Source: Anaerolineae bacterium (GTDB taxonomy: Bacteria > Chloroflexota > Anaerolineae > Aggregatilineales > Phototrophicaceae). From it: a stretch of DNA of 64,000 nucleotides. A program made the position numbers and the translations under genes. Below are positions 50,586-59,793 of the stretch, piece after piece (position 1 is the stretch's first letter; each line of letters starts with the position of its first letter). The notes beneath the pieces are model-generated. The model had not been told where the DNA came from and ran no database searches. It worked only from the letters and a program-made list of their open reading frames with translations. Where the stretch lies: NCBI GenBank assembly GCA_022821805.1, contig JAJECX010000001.1, positions 248,001 through 312,000 of the forward strand. Reading direction: 5' to 3'.

Positions 50586-51488
50586 ATGCGCATTCGCGTA
50601 TTTCCGCCGGCGCTTCTGGCCTTAAGCCTCGCAGCCTGGACCGTCTGCGCCCAGGATCAACCGCGAATGAGCCTGACCGTCTTCGCCGCGACCTCGTTAA
50701 CCGATGTCTTTGAAGAGATTCGAGACGCCTTCGTTAAGGTGAATCCCGATGTCGAGATCTTGCTGAACTTCGCCAGTTCGTCAACCTTGGCGGCGCAGAT
50801 AAACGCTGGGGCGCCGGCCGATATTTTCGCCAGCGCCAACGATCTGCAAATGGAGCATGCGGTCGACGCTGAACGAGTGAAAGAAGAAGACGTGGAGACC
50901 TTCGCTCATAACCGTCTCGCGCTGATCGTTCCCACCGATAACCCGGCAAAGGTCGAAACAGTTGAGAACTTATCGGAAGACGGGATCCTGCTGGTGTTGG
51001 CGGCGAAAGGGACGCCGATTCGCGCTTATACCGATGCGATGCTGTCGTCTTATGACGCAGAAAAGGGCGGAGACTTTCGCGCGCGCGTCATTGCCAATCT
51101 CGCATCCGAAGAGAGCAACGTACGCCAAGTGGTTGTCCGCGTTGCTTTGGGCGAGGCCGATGCCGGAGTTGTCTATCAGTCTGATGCGCTTGGCGCCGTC
51201 GCTGATCAAGTCAATACGATTCCCATTGCAGAGCGGCATAATCAATTGGCATCGTATCCGATTGCGCCACTTATTGACGCTGCTAGTCCTGGCTTGGCTG
51301 ATTCTTTCTTGCGTTTCGTCCGCTCGGAAGAGGCGCGGGTAATTCTTGCGGCCCACGGCTTCTGTTGGCCTGCTATACTAGGCGACGCTGAGCCAATGGA
51401 AGCGCCTCCCGAGCCGGCGGCAAAATCAGAAGACGGGGACGACGCGCCCGAGGTCGAGTGTGACGCAGCGACAAGTAAAGACGGATAA
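50586..51488 (+). CDS. modA: Molybdate ABC transporter substrate-binding protein
   Basis: 300 residues from ATG 50586, which follows CAGGAGAA. Signal peptide (about 1-22), then a ModA fold: LTVFAATSLTDVFEEI, NFASSSTLAAQINAGAPADIFASAN, and the C-terminal GEADAGVVYQSDA and FLRFVRSEEARVILAAHGF. These match the oxyanion-binding Ser residues of the family; molybdate or tungstate is the likely ligand. It overlaps modB by 29 bases. An upstream in-frame ATG (50541) lacks a ribosome site. Confidence 0.93.
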   Translation: MRIRVFPPALLALSLAAWTVCAQDQPRMSLTVFAATSLTDVFEEIRDAFVKVNPDVEILLNFASSSTLAAQINAGAPADIFASANDLQMEHAVDAERVKEEDVETFAHNRLALIVPTDNPAKVETVENLSEDGILLVLAAKGTPIRAYTDAMLSSYDAEKGGDFRARVIANLASEESNVRQVVVRVALGEADAGVVYQSDALGAVADQVNTIPIAERHNQLASYPIAPLIDAASPGLADSFLRFVRSEEARVILAAHGFCWPAILGDAEPMEAPPEPAAKSEDGDDAPEVECDAATSKDG

Positions 51489-52263
51489 ACTGCTCGCTTT
51501 TGCCATAAGCGCGTTTGCGTTTTTGCTGCTGGCGGCGCCCGTCATTGTGCTTCTGATCAACGGTGTCACTTCCCGCGCCTGGGAAGGATTGCCCGATTCG
51601 GCGACGATACTTTCCGCCGCGCTACTGAGTTTCATGTCCACCATCGCGGTTGTCTGTTTGGCTGCTGTTTTGGGAACGCCGCTCGCATTCGTACTCTCCC
51701 GCTATGAATTCAGGGGAAAGCGCCTGATCAGCCTGTTCATCGAATTGCCGATCGTGATGCCGCCGGCTGTTGCTGGACTGGCGCTGCTGCTCACATTTGG
51801 CCGGCGCGGCGCCATCGGTTCATTGCTGGCCGATGCGGGCATCGTGATTCCCTTTTCGATTGTGGCGGTCATTCTCGCCCAATTCTTCATCTCGGCGCCA
51901 TTTTATATCCGCTCGGCGCAAGTGGGCTTTTCCAGCATATCGGCAGAAGTTGAGGATGCCGCCCGCGTGGATGGCGCCTTCGGCTGGTTGATGTTCTGGC
52001 ATATCACGCTGCCAATCGCCTGGCGCGCGCTGATTTCCGGCATGATTCTCAGCTGGGCGCGCGCGCTAGGCGAATTCGGGGCGACCATTCTATTTGCCGG
52101 CAATCTGCAGGGAAAGACGCAGACGATGCCGCTGCTGGTCTACAGCATATTCGAGCGGGATATCAATGCCGCCATTTGGACTGGATTGATTTTGATTGTG
52201 CTCGCTTTGATCGCGCTATCATTGTCGCAATGGCTGGCTCGGGCGCAAGACAAGATGACGTAA
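51460..52263 (+). CDS. modB: Molybdate ABC transporter permease
   Basis: 267 residues with about six spans; the ABC permease EAA loop reads VEDAARVDGAFGWLMFWHITLP and ends in SWARALGEFGATILFAGN, typical of ModB/CysT permeases. It forms the channel used by ModA. No ATPase gene (modC) follows; the next gene is an ArsC-like protein. Confidence 0.92.
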   Translation: MTQRQVKTDKLLAFAISAFAFLLLAAPVIVLLINGVTSRAWEGLPDSATILSAALLSFMSTIAVVCLAAVLGTPLAFVLSRYEFRGKRLISLFIELPIVMPPAVAGLALLLTFGRRGAIGSLLADAGIVIPFSIVAVILAQFFISAPFYIRSAQVGFSSISAEVEDAARVDGAFGWLMFWHITLPIAWRALISGMILSWARALGEFGATILFAGNLQGKTQTMPLLVYSIFERDINAAIWTGLILIVLALIALSLSQWLARAQDKMT

Positions 52264-52314
52264 CCAGATTGCTGGCTCGTAAACGTACAATTTCTGGCAA
52301 AGGAGTAGCAGACC

Positions 52315-52746
52315 TTGTCCAAAAAGCTGCAAGTTCTCATCCTATGCACGGCGAATTCGGCACGCTCACAGATGGGCGAGGGATTACTGCGCCATCTAGC
52401 CGGCGACAAAGTTGATGTTTTCAGCGCCGGGCGCGCGCCATCAAGCGTCAATCCCTTTGCGCAGCGCGCCATGCGTGAACGGGGAATTGATATTTCGGGT
52501 CACAGTTCTGATCATCTCAATCAATATCTGGATCGCGAATTCGACTATGTTATAACCGTCTGTGACAGCGCCGCCGACAACTGCCCGCTATTCCCTGGAC
52601 GCGCCATGCGTATCCATTGGAGCTTTCCAGATCCCGCGGCTGTCAATGGTGACGATGACGACGTGCTGCAGTCCTTCGTTTCCGTCCGTGATGGCTTGGA
52701 GTTCAAGTTGCAAGAGTGGCTCAACAGCGAGAATCGGTTGAAATGA
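52315..52746 (+). CDS. arsC: Low-molecular-weight phosphatase-fold arsenate reductase (ArsC-like)
   Basis: 143 residues. The P-loop CTANSARSQMGEGLL begins near residue 11 and FSAGRAP follows, as in thioredoxin-linked ArsC and LMW protein tyrosine phosphatases. Thr in place of the phosphatase Gly, ITVCDSAADNCP with further Cys and WSFPDPAA all favour ArsC, which reduces arsenate to arsenite. Starts at TTG with AGGAG nine bases upstream. No ars regulator or arsenite pump is nearby. Confidence 0.85.
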   Translation: MSKKLQVLILCTANSARSQMGEGLLRHLAGDKVDVFSAGRAPSSVNPFAQRAMRERGIDISGHSSDHLNQYLDREFDYVITVCDSAADNCPLFPGRAMRIHWSFPDPAAVNGDDDDVLQSFVSVRDGLEFKLQEWLNSENRLK

Positions 52747-52857
52747 GGTTAACGAACTGAATCAAGGACTCGAGTCTATGTCCGAGTTTACCGAAGACCT
52801 GGCTCGTATGTCTGATATGCAGGCGTGCCAGCGACCCCGGAAAGAGCAGGAGATCAG

Positions 52858-53553
52858 ATGGTTGACACGAAATACTACAATTTGCAGACGGTGTTTGATG
52901 CGGAAGGCGGACCCGGCGTATTCGGCAAGCATGCCACGCAGTTGATGGCGATGCATCGCCGTATTAGCCGGATAAAGGCGCCGGTTGTATTGGAATGTGG
53001 TGTGGACAAGGGTTGGTCAGCCGGCGTGTTGGCGCACGCTGTCGAGCGCAATGGCGGGAGCTTGATTTCGCTGGACATTCGCGACTGTTCGGATGCCATA
53101 GAATCCGAATGCTGGACATTTCTGCAAATCGATGACACTGAACAAGAACGGATTCTGCAGGAAGCGCCGATCTTGAAAGAGGGTATTGATTTTATCTTCA
53201 TCGACAGCCTGCATTTCGCCAGGCATGTAAGGCGGCTGCTGGAGCTGTGGTATCCGTTAGTGCGCCAAGGAGGCTGGATCGCCTTTCATGATGTCGACCC
53301 CGGCCCCTACATGCGCGGCCAGCGCAAAGATTATGTTGAGAATGAGATCGTCTGGAGGTCAATTTGGCAGGTTGTCCTGGATTTCTTCTACGCAAACGAA
53401 GACGACCTGCTGTTGGAATACCATCTGGGCGACATGGGACTGGCGATAATGCAGAAACTTGCGCCAATGTCGCAGGCGCCAAATCCGCCACGCCGAATTC
53501 CGCCAAGGCGCGTTAGCTTGCGCTCTCTCGCTCGGCATTTGCTTAGACGTTGA
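52858..53553 (+). CDS. Class I SAM-dependent methyltransferase (Methyltransf_24 type)
   Basis: 231 residues from ATG 52858, which follows AGGAGATC. VLECGVDKGWSAGVLAHAV is the glycine-poor SAM loop of this class, LISLDIRDCSDAI the second motif, and IDFIFIDSLHFARHVRRLLELWYPLVRQGG, shortened here to FIFIDSLHFARHV, the Methyltransf_24 core with GGWIAFHDVDPG. Similar enzymes act on sugars or cephalosporin-like substrates. The target is unknown. Confidence 0.82.
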   Translation: MVDTKYYNLQTVFDAEGGPGVFGKHATQLMAMHRRISRIKAPVVLECGVDKGWSAGVLAHAVERNGGSLISLDIRDCSDAIESECWTFLQIDDTEQERILQEAPILKEGIDFIFIDSLHFARHVRRLLELWYPLVRQGGWIAFHDVDPGPYMRGQRKDYVENEIVWRSIWQVVLDFFYANEDDLLLEYHLGDMGLAIMQKLAPMSQAPNPPRRIPPRRVSLRSLARHLLRR

Positions 53554-53598
53554 TGAAATCAGTGTTCTGGCGGCATGACTTCTTAAACAAGCAGGCGA

Positions 53599-53617
53599 AG
53601 GCTTGGAGGAAAAGCCT
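53599..53617 (-). terminator. Weak hairpin after the TPR protein gene
   Basis: AGGCTT/AAGCCT (53599-53604 with 53612-53617) and a 7-base loop, just after the stop of the minus-strand TPR gene; TTTT runs through the loop side rather than after the stem. A weak terminator at best. Confidence 0.3.
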
Positions 53618-53627
53618 AGCCAGTGGC

Positions 53628-54809
53628 TCAAGAGCCTGGTCTAGGCTGTCTGCGCGCGAGCTGTTGCCGTGTGGTCTGCAAATTCCGCTGCGCCTCGACA
53701 GACGCTGGATTCAGATTCAGCGCTTGCTGAAAATCCTCTATCGCCTCGGTCAGCTTGCCTTGGTGATGCTTCGCAAGACCGCGGTTATAGAACGATTCAT
53801 GGCGGCTGGCGTCAAGCCTTACCGCATCTTCGAAACTAGCTAGCGCCGAGTCATAGTCTTTCAGCCGGTAACAGGCGGTTCCGTGCAGATTATGAAGCTC
53901 GGCGCTGGTCGGATGAAATTGCAGCGCCAGCGAGCAGTCGTCCCGCAGGCCCGCCCAATCGCCTTGCCGCGCCCGCGCCAGACCGCGCATCCGGTATGCC
54001 TTGTGTTGATTGGGCTCGAGGCGCAAGGCGGTTGTAAAATCGTTGACCGCTTTGTCCAATTCGGCGCGAGCATGATAACGCGCAGCGCCACGACTGTAAT
54101 ATGCTGGCGCGGAATCGGGGCGTTGCCGCAAAAGCGCGCTGAATGTTTCAATCGCTTCACGGTAATCCTTGTCCGCCAGTTGCTGTCTGCCGATGCGATA
54201 GAGGCTTTCTACATTATCCTCGAGCTTCGCTACCGGGCTGGCTTGGGTAAGCGCCTCCAAGCCTTCAATAAGGGACCAGAGCGTCCCCGGGTACGGCGTG
54301 AGGCTCGTCAGTTCGGCTATACCGAGCGCGCTGGATATTCCTGCGATTTCATCCAACTGCGGCGGAAAATAACCTTGCTGCACTTGCTCCTCCAGCACGA
54401 GCGGCTTGCCTTGAACGTCAATTACCATGCGCACGAAACAGCTCTCGTCGTCCTTTTCGGTCGCCGGGAACCGTTGAACGCCGGTTTTAAATCGAAATGG
54501 CGCCTCTATCGCTATGTCATAGCCATCGCCCTCAACGGTGAAAAAGGATCCGGCGAGGCGCACCGTTACTCGCTTTACGATACTCTTACGTGTCGATGAG
54601 AAGATCAGAAGCGCGCCGGCTGCGATCGCCGCGGCGAGCAATGCTGGCGATCGCCAGAAGGCGGCGCCCGACGAGAGTATGATGAGAAGGATTAGCAAAG
54701 GACGCAAATAGCGCCGAACGCGCCTGACCTGCGCGCGTCTGAAAAATCCCTCGATTACCGGGGCGTGATCAATTCCGTCACCCTGCATGAAAATATCGTT
54801 CGCTAGCAA
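53628..54809 (-). CDS. Membrane-anchored TPR protein
   Basis: About 390 residues. Two membrane segments (LRPLLILLIILSSGAAFW and ALLAAAIAAGALLIF, about 36-75) are followed by a small beta domain and then about five tetratricopeptide repeats (about 195-385), e.g. AYYSRGAARYHARAELDKAV, AYRMRGLARARQGDWAGL, SFYNRGLAKHHQGKLTEAI. The TPRs would scaffold partner proteins at the membrane. The start is uncertain: TTG 54809 or ATG 54788, neither with a clear ribosome site. Confidence 0.82.
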   Translation of the reverse strand: MLANDIFMQGDGIDHAPVIEGFFRRAQVRRVRRYLRPLLILLIILSSGAAFWRSPALLAAAIAAGALLIFSSTRKSIVKRVTVRLAGSFFTVEGDGYDIAIEAPFRFKTGVQRFPATEKDDESCFVRMVIDVQGKPLVLEEQVQQGYFPPQLDEIAGISSALGIAELTSLTPYPGTLWSLIEGLEALTQASPVAKLEDNVESLYRIGRQQLADKDYREAIETFSALLRQRPDSAPAYYSRGAARYHARAELDKAVNDFTTALRLEPNQHKAYRMRGLARARQGDWAGLRDDCSLALQFHPTSAELHNLHGTACYRLKDYDSALASFEDAVRLDASRHESFYNRGLAKHHQGKLTEAIEDFQQALNLNPASVEAQRNLQTTRQQLARRQPRPGS

Positions 54810-54891
54810 ACAACATTTATTCTAGTGCAAAGAGAGAATCAGACAACTGACATCAGCCGTCCGCAGCGGACCGATTACACGGCAAACGAAA

Positions 54892-54915
54892 GGGGCGGCA
54901 GTATCGCGCCGCCCC
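54892..54915 (-). terminator. Rho-independent terminator of icd
   Basis: An 8-bp all-GC stem (GGGGCGGC 54892-54899 with GCCGCCCC 54908-54915) and 8-base loop, followed on the minus strand by TTTCGTTTG, about 65 bases past the icd stop. Confidence 0.85.
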
Positions 54916-54981
54916 GAGGACTGTGAATGCGAGCTCTTGGCTTATGGAAATCCGACCTGTTGGAAGGCTAAGCCTTCCGTC

Positions 54982-56238
54982 TCAAACGGAGTCCATATTC
55001 TCAATGATGCGAGTGGCGAATTCGCTGGTCGGGACCTTGGTCGCATTCTCCATCTGTCGCGCGAAATCGTAAGTGACGTAGCGCTGATCGATAGTCTTTT
55101 CGTAGGCTTTGGTGATTAGCTCAGCCGCTTCAAACCAGTCCAGATGTTCCAGCATCATTACACCACTGAATAGCAGCGAACCCGGGTTGACCATGTCCTT
55201 ATTGGTGTATTTTGGCGCCGTGCCGTGAGTTGCCTCAAAGAGCGCGATCTCGTCACCGATATTGGCGCCGGGCGCAATGCCGACGCCTCCGACTTCGGCT
55301 GCAAGCGCGTCGCTGAGATAATCGCCATTTAGATTGGTCGTGGCGATCACGTCATGCTCGCGCGGTCTTAGCAGCATCTTCTGGAACATGATATCGGCGA
55401 TCGTATCCTGGATCAGAATCCTGCCGTTGGGCACGCTGCCATTGTGATTGGCGGCGACATCGTCCCATGAAATCGTATGCTCGGGGAATTCTTCGCGCGC
55501 CAGTTCGTAACCCCATTTCTGGAAGGCGCCTTCGGTGAATTTCTGGATATTGCCCTTATGCACCAGCGTGACGCTGCTGCGCCCGCGGTCGATCGCGTAT
55601 TGAATGGCAGCGCGGATCAGCCGTTTGCTGCCGAAGGGGCTGATCGGCTTTATCCCGAGTCCGGCATCGGGGAAGAAGTTGGTGGCGCCCAATTCGCATT
55701 TCAGGAATTCGGCCAGCTTCTTGTTCTCCGCGGTTCCCGATTCGAATTCAATGCCGGCGTAGGTGTCTTCCGTGTTCTCGCGGAAGATGACGACATCCAC
55801 ATCTTCGGGATGCTTCAGCGGGCTTGGCACGCCATTGTACCAGCGCACCGGTCTGACGCAGCTATACAGATCCAGCACCTGACGCAGCGTCACATTCAGG
55901 CTGCGGAAGCCGCCGCCGACCGGCGTGGTCAAGGGTCCCTTGATGCCGACTTTGTATTCGCGGAAGGCGTCAAATGTCTCCTCCGGCATGTAGTTTCCGT
56001 CATAAATACCCGCCGCTTTCTCACCGGCGTACACTTCCATCCAGGAGATTTGTCGCTTTCCGCCAAATGCCTTGTCCACCGCCGCGTCCCAAATTCGCTT
56101 GCTGGCGGTCATGATATCGTAACCGATGCCGTCCCCTTCAATGAAGAGAAGGATCGGATTGTCCGGCACCTGCATCTTGCCATTGCTGAAACTGATTTTT
56201 TCTCCCGAGCTTGACGCCGTGATCTTGTCGTATGCCAT
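54982..56238 (-). CDS. icd: NADP-dependent isocitrate dehydrogenase
   Basis: 418 residues, the E. coli Icd type. [11 protein letters not shown] opens the fold, [13 protein letters not shown] carries the substrate-binding Ser and Arg residues, and [21 protein letters not shown] is the metal and coenzyme region; the last part (ATHGTAPKY) favours NADP. It makes 2-oxoglutarate in the citric acid cycle. A strong terminator follows. Confidence 0.97.
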   Translation of the reverse strand: MAYDKITASSSGEKISFSNGKMQVPDNPILLFIEGDGIGYDIMTASKRIWDAAVDKAFGGKRQISWMEVYAGEKAAGIYDGNYMPEETFDAFREYKVGIKGPLTTPVGGGFRSLNVTLRQVLDLYSCVRPVRWYNGVPSPLKHPEDVDVVIFRENTEDTYAGIEFESGTAENKKLAEFLKCELGATNFFPDAGLGIKPISPFGSKRLIRAAIQYAIDRGRSSVTLVHKGNIQKFTEGAFQKWGYELAREEFPEHTISWDDVAANHNGSVPNGRILIQDTIADIMFQKMLLRPREHDVIATTNLNGDYLSDALAAEVGGVGIAPGANIGDEIALFEATHGTAPKYTNKDMVNPGSLLFSGVMMLEHLDWFEAAELITKAYEKTIDQRYVTYDFARQMENATKVPTSEFATRIIENMDSV

Positions 56239-56387
56239 TCCGAACTGGCCCCCCTGTTCACTGGCTCAATTGATAATCGGCGCGATTATAGCATAATTCG
56301 GCCGCTGGCGAATTGGCGAAGTAGAATCTGTGGACTCCACTGACACTTGCCTTTTGCCGCTTGCTAATCATAATTGAATTGTAGAGA

Positions 56388-56714
56388 GTGTCATTACTGT
56401 TAATGATACTCCGCCGTCGTATGCATCTTGTGTGGCTTTGCGCCACGAATCGCGGTTATCGTGTTACTCAGAAGCTCTTTCACTTCGGGCGCAAGCTGGC
56501 AATCTTGTCCGGGGAGCTGCCCACGAGGCCGCGGACTTACGTCTCTCGAGTACCGGGTCGCGTCGTCGATTCGAAAGTCGATTGTGGCGCTACAGTCTTG
56601 ACCGGCGATGGCTTAATTCGACTTAAGTTTGTTCAGTTTGAAGGAGAGCCGGTGGTTAATACCGGCGAAATCCTGAAGTCACCTTCCCAAACTTTGGGCG
56701 AGCAGGAACGATGA
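56388..56714 (+). pseudogene. Remnant of a formyltransferase: C-terminal domain with a truncated or deleted catalytic domain
   Basis: The 108-codon frame ends with a recognisable formyltransferase C-terminal domain (Formyl_trans_C): RVPGRVVDSKVDCGATVLTGDGLIRL and KFVQFEGEPVVNTGEILKSP, in parts. Its first 45 residues (with CATNRGYRVTQKLF) may be the start of the original protein, so an internal deletion could have removed the catalytic domain with its HxSLLP/DAG-type motif. It overlaps the next gene by ATGA. As it stands it cannot be an active formyltransferase, but the domain may still be made. It belongs to a sugar-modification operon in which such an enzyme would make sense. Confidence 0.55.
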
Positions 56715-57658
56715 TGCCGGGCGTTTCCGTAGTCGTACCCGTGTACCGTAGCGAGAATAGCATTGGTTTGCTCGTCGACGAGTTGGCGCAAGAACTGCCC
56801 AAACTGACCGACAAGTTTGAAGTCATCCTGGTTGAAGACGACGGCGGCGACAACAGTTGGGCAGTGATTGAACAGCTGTCTGTCGAGCACAGCTTTGTTC
56901 GCGGATACAAGTTGATGAGAAATTTTGGCCAGCACAATGCGCTGCTTTGCGGTATCCGCGCCGCCAGGCATGAAATTACCGTAACGATCGATGATGATCT
57001 GCAGCACCCGAGCGCGCGCATCCAGGACTTGCTGCTTAAACTCGCTGAAGGCTACGATGTAGTGTATGGCTCGCCGACCAATGCGCAGCAAGGTATCCTG
57101 CGGAGTCTCGCTTCGGTCGCGACGAAGCTCGTATTGCAGCGCGCGATGGGCGCTCAAACCGCGCGCCATGTCAGCGCGTTTCGGGCCTTCCGCACCAGGC
57201 TGCGCGAATCGTTTTCTGACTATCGCGGACCTCTTGTCAATATTGATGTGCTGTTGACTTGGGGTACAACCAGATTTGTTGCAATCCCAATTGAGCACAG
57301 ACCGAGAACAATAGGCAATTCAACGTATACTGTTGGCAAGTTAGTCACGCACGCTTTTAACATGATCACCGGCTTTAGCACATTGCCGTTGCGTTTCGCC
57401 AACCTGCTTGGCTTGTTTTTGACAGTCTTCGGCACTTTGATCCTATTATACATTATATTGAGTCAGTTATTTGCCTTCCGGTTTGAGGTGCCTGGCTTCA
57501 CTTTTATTGCTTCGCTGATCGCGATCTTCGCTGGCGCTCAGCTTTTCGCCCTGGGCATAATTGGCGAATACCTTGCGCGAATGCACCTGAGGATTATGGA
57601 CCGTCCAGTTTACATTGTGCGACAGCGAACCAATGAAGCAGATGATGAAACCGCATGA
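56711..57658 (+). CDS. Polyprenyl-phosphate glycosyltransferase (GT2, ArnC/DPM1-like)
   Basis: 315 residues. The GT2 catalytic domain (about 1-225) shows VSVVVPVYRSENSI, EVILVEDDGGDNSW, and VTIDDDLQHP with the DxD-like metal motif; two C-terminal spans (LPLRFANLLGLFLTVFGTLILL and FIASLIAIFAGAQLFALGIIG) anchor it. The arrangement is that of ArnC/GtrB/DPM1 enzymes that move a sugar from a nucleotide to undecaprenyl phosphate at the inner membrane. With WecE and the GNAT protein it probably handles an amino-deoxy sugar. It overlaps both neighbours by four bases. Confidence 0.9.
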   Translation: MMPGVSVVVPVYRSENSIGLLVDELAQELPKLTDKFEVILVEDDGGDNSWAVIEQLSVEHSFVRGYKLMRNFGQHNALLCGIRAARHEITVTIDDDLQHPSARIQDLLLKLAEGYDVVYGSPTNAQQGILRSLASVATKLVLQRAMGAQTARHVSAFRAFRTRLRESFSDYRGPLVNIDVLLTWGTTRFVAIPIEHRPRTIGNSTYTVGKLVTHAFNMITGFSTLPLRFANLLGLFLTVFGTLILLYIILSQLFAFRFEVPGFTFIASLIAIFAGAQLFALGIIGEYLARMHLRIMDRPVYIVRQRTNEADDETA

Positions 57659-58395
57659 CCAGCGCCCTGATAAAGTGCCTTTCTTGGGATTCGTCTCATT
57701 TCGACTTTCGAATTGCCAGAGCCAGGTTGCGGCGTCTTGATATTGACGCTTATCGCGACCTGGAGGCGGCCTGCCGCGATCAAGACATTGAATGCCTGTA
57801 TTTTCTCGCCGACGCCGCTGACCAGTCCACTATCGCAATACTGTTGGCAGGCGGCTTCGATTTTGTCGACATTCGTATTACATTCGCTGGTCACACTGGC
57901 GAAATTCCGAGGATTTCGCCAGCGGGCGGTGTAAGTTATCGAATTGGATCAGAAGGTGATCTTGATGCATTGCTGCCGATTGCGGGAAACAGCTTTACGC
58001 AGTCTCGATTTCATGTGGATCGGCGATTTGGAAGCGGCAAAGCTTCTTATATGTATCAGATCTGGTTGGAAAAGAGCCTGACTACAGATTATGCCGATAC
58101 CGTTGTAGTCGCCGAGATGGCGGGACAACCGGTGGGATTCGTAACCTGTCATCTGCAAGAGACGGGCGAAGCCAACATCGGCTTGGTTGGCGTTGCGGAT
58201 TCGGCGCGCGGAATGGGCTGCGCAAGCGGTATGCTCGGCCGCGCAGCGGACTGGCTGTCTGCGCGGGGAATAGTAGTTCTCAATGTTGTTACGCAAGGGA
58301 GAAACCTGTCGGCGCAGCGGCTCTACCAACGTTGCGGCTTGGTTACGCGATCGGTCGAACTGTGGTTTCACAAGTGGTTTCAGCAACCTGGTTGA
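57655..58395 (+). CDS. GNAT acetyltransferase, probably dTDP-4-amino-4,6-dideoxygalactose N-acetyltransferase (WecD-like)
   Basis: 246 residues with a unique N-terminal half and a GNAT fold (about 100-245) carrying VGFVTCHLQ, the acetyl-CoA loop GVADSARGMGCASGML and a closing LYQRCGLV. The length and its position between an ArnC-like transferase and wecE match WecD/RffC, which acetylates the Fuc4N made by WecE. Overlap by ATGA with the preceding gene supports co-translation. WecD identity is inferred from context. Confidence 0.75.
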   Translation: MTSALIKCLSWDSSHFDFRIARARLRRLDIDAYRDLEAACRDQDIECLYFLADAADQSTIAILLAGGFDFVDIRITFAGHTGEIPRISPAGGVSYRIGSEGDLDALLPIAGNSFTQSRFHVDRRFGSGKASYMYQIWLEKSLTTDYADTVVVAEMAGQPVGFVTCHLQETGEANIGLVGVADSARGMGCASGMLGRAADWLSARGIVVLNVVTQGRNLSAQRLYQRCGLVTRSVELWFHKWFQQPG

Positions 58396-58431
58396 ACGCC
58401 GAAAACCGCCTTCTCAAAGGAGCAACTCCCA

Positions 58432-59577
58432 ATGAGCCGATACCGCATTCCATTTAATAAGCCGGCCTGCCTCGGTCACGAAATGGAATACGTAAGTAAA
58501 AGTCTTGCGACTCAGCACATATCCGGCGATGGCGAATACAGCAAGAGATGTCACAGTTTTCTGGAAGACTCGCTTGGAGTACGCAAAGCGCTGCTTACGA
58601 CTTCTTGCACGCACGGGCTGGAAATGGCGGCGCTTCTTCTTCAGATTCGACCCGGTGACGAAGTCATCGTTCCCTCATTCACCTTTGTCTCGAGCGTCAA
58701 CGCCTTTGCTTTGCGCGGCGCCAAACCGGTCTTCGCTGATATCCGCCCGGACACGCTGAACCTCGACGAGCGACAGTTGCCGGCGCTGATAACCGAGAAA
58801 ACGCGCGCGATCGTCTTGGTTCACTACGCCGGCGTGGCTTGCGAAATGGATGTCATCATGTCTCTCGCTCGCGAGCGCAACATCGCTGTCGTTGAGGACA
58901 ACGCGCATGGTCTCTTTGCGCGCTACAAAGATCGCAATCTCGGCACATTTGGCGAACTCGCCACGTTGAGTTTTCACGAGACTAAAAATTTCACCTGTGG
59001 CGAGGGCGGCGCCCTGCTCATCAACGATATCGGTTTGCTTGAACGCGCTGAGATCATCCGCGAAAAAGGCACCAACCGCAGCCGTTTCTTCCGCGGTCAA
59101 GTCGATAAATACACCTGGGTCGATCTTGGGTCCAGCTATTTGCCCTCGGATATGCTGGCGGCTTTTTTGCTGGCTCAGTTTGAATGCGCCAGCGAAATCC
59201 AGGCGCGCCGACGGGAAATCTGGCTTCGCTATGATTTGCGCCTGCGCGATTGGGCTGCCCTCAACCAAGTGCAATTGCCTACCGTTCCGGACTACGTGGA
59301 ACAATCATATCACTTGTACTATTTGATTCTTCCGTCCGTAAACGTGCGCAGCGCGCTGATTCAAGATCTCAAACAGCGGGGGATCCTGAGCGTTTTTCAC
59401 TATCAGCCCTTGCACTTGTCGACAATGGGGCTGGGCTTCGGCGGCCAACTCGGTGACTGCCCGGTCACAGAAGATCTTGCGGACAGGCTCTTGCGGCTGC
59501 CATTCTATTACGCGCTGTCGCCTGCTGATCAGGATGAAGTGATTGCCGCTTTGCTTGCCTTCACAGAATGGCAATAG
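58432..59577 (+). CDS. wecE: dTDP-4-amino-4,6-dideoxygalactose transaminase
   Basis: 381 residues closely following E. coli WecE/RffA: IPFNKPACLGHEMEYV at the start, LLTTSCTHGLEMAALLLQI, FTFVSSVNAFALRGAKPVF, VHYAGVACEMDVIM, SFHETKNFTCGEGGALL with the PLP-binding Lys, REKGTNRSRFFRGQVDKYTW and FHYQPLHLS. It converts dTDP-4-keto-6-deoxyglucose to dTDP-Fuc4N for surface glycan. AGGAG precedes the ATG. It is the last gene of the operon that begins with the formyltransferase remnant. Confidence 0.93.
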   Translation: MSRYRIPFNKPACLGHEMEYVSKSLATQHISGDGEYSKRCHSFLEDSLGVRKALLTTSCTHGLEMAALLLQIRPGDEVIVPSFTFVSSVNAFALRGAKPVFADIRPDTLNLDERQLPALITEKTRAIVLVHYAGVACEMDVIMSLARERNIAVVEDNAHGLFARYKDRNLGTFGELATLSFHETKNFTCGEGGALLINDIGLLERAEIIREKGTNRSRFFRGQVDKYTWVDLGSSYLPSDMLAAFLLAQFECASEIQARRREIWLRYDLRLRDWAALNQVQLPTVPDYVEQSYHLYYLILPSVNVRSALIQDLKQRGILSVFHYQPLHLSTMGLGFGGQLGDCPVTEDLADRLLRLPFYYALSPADQDEVIAALLAFTEWQ

Positions 59578-59593
59578 TTTCAAGCGTCGCCTG

Positions 59594-59602
59594 TGCTATA
59601 CT
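59594..59602 (+). promoter_or_regulatory. Extended -10 promoter upstream of RNase J
   Basis: TGCTATACT (TG at 59594-59595, TATACT at 59597-59602) is a good extended -10 box in the 216-bp gap between wecE and RNase J. No clear -35. It would give a transcript with a leader of about 185 bases, in which I see no known riboswitch. Confidence 0.45.
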
Positions 59603-59793
59603 GCAAGAGTTGGTGAATTGTAAAAGCGTGGCTATTAGCACATTACGCGCTGGGTCAAGGCGCGATTGATTCAGTTCAGATTGTTCAAATTCGGAGTTGG
59701 TTCATTCGCAAATCCCCACAATACACCTTTCAAGTTTCCACAGCCTGTTTAAGCAACCGCTGACGGGCGTTTAGGCATTGGAGTTCACACCAA

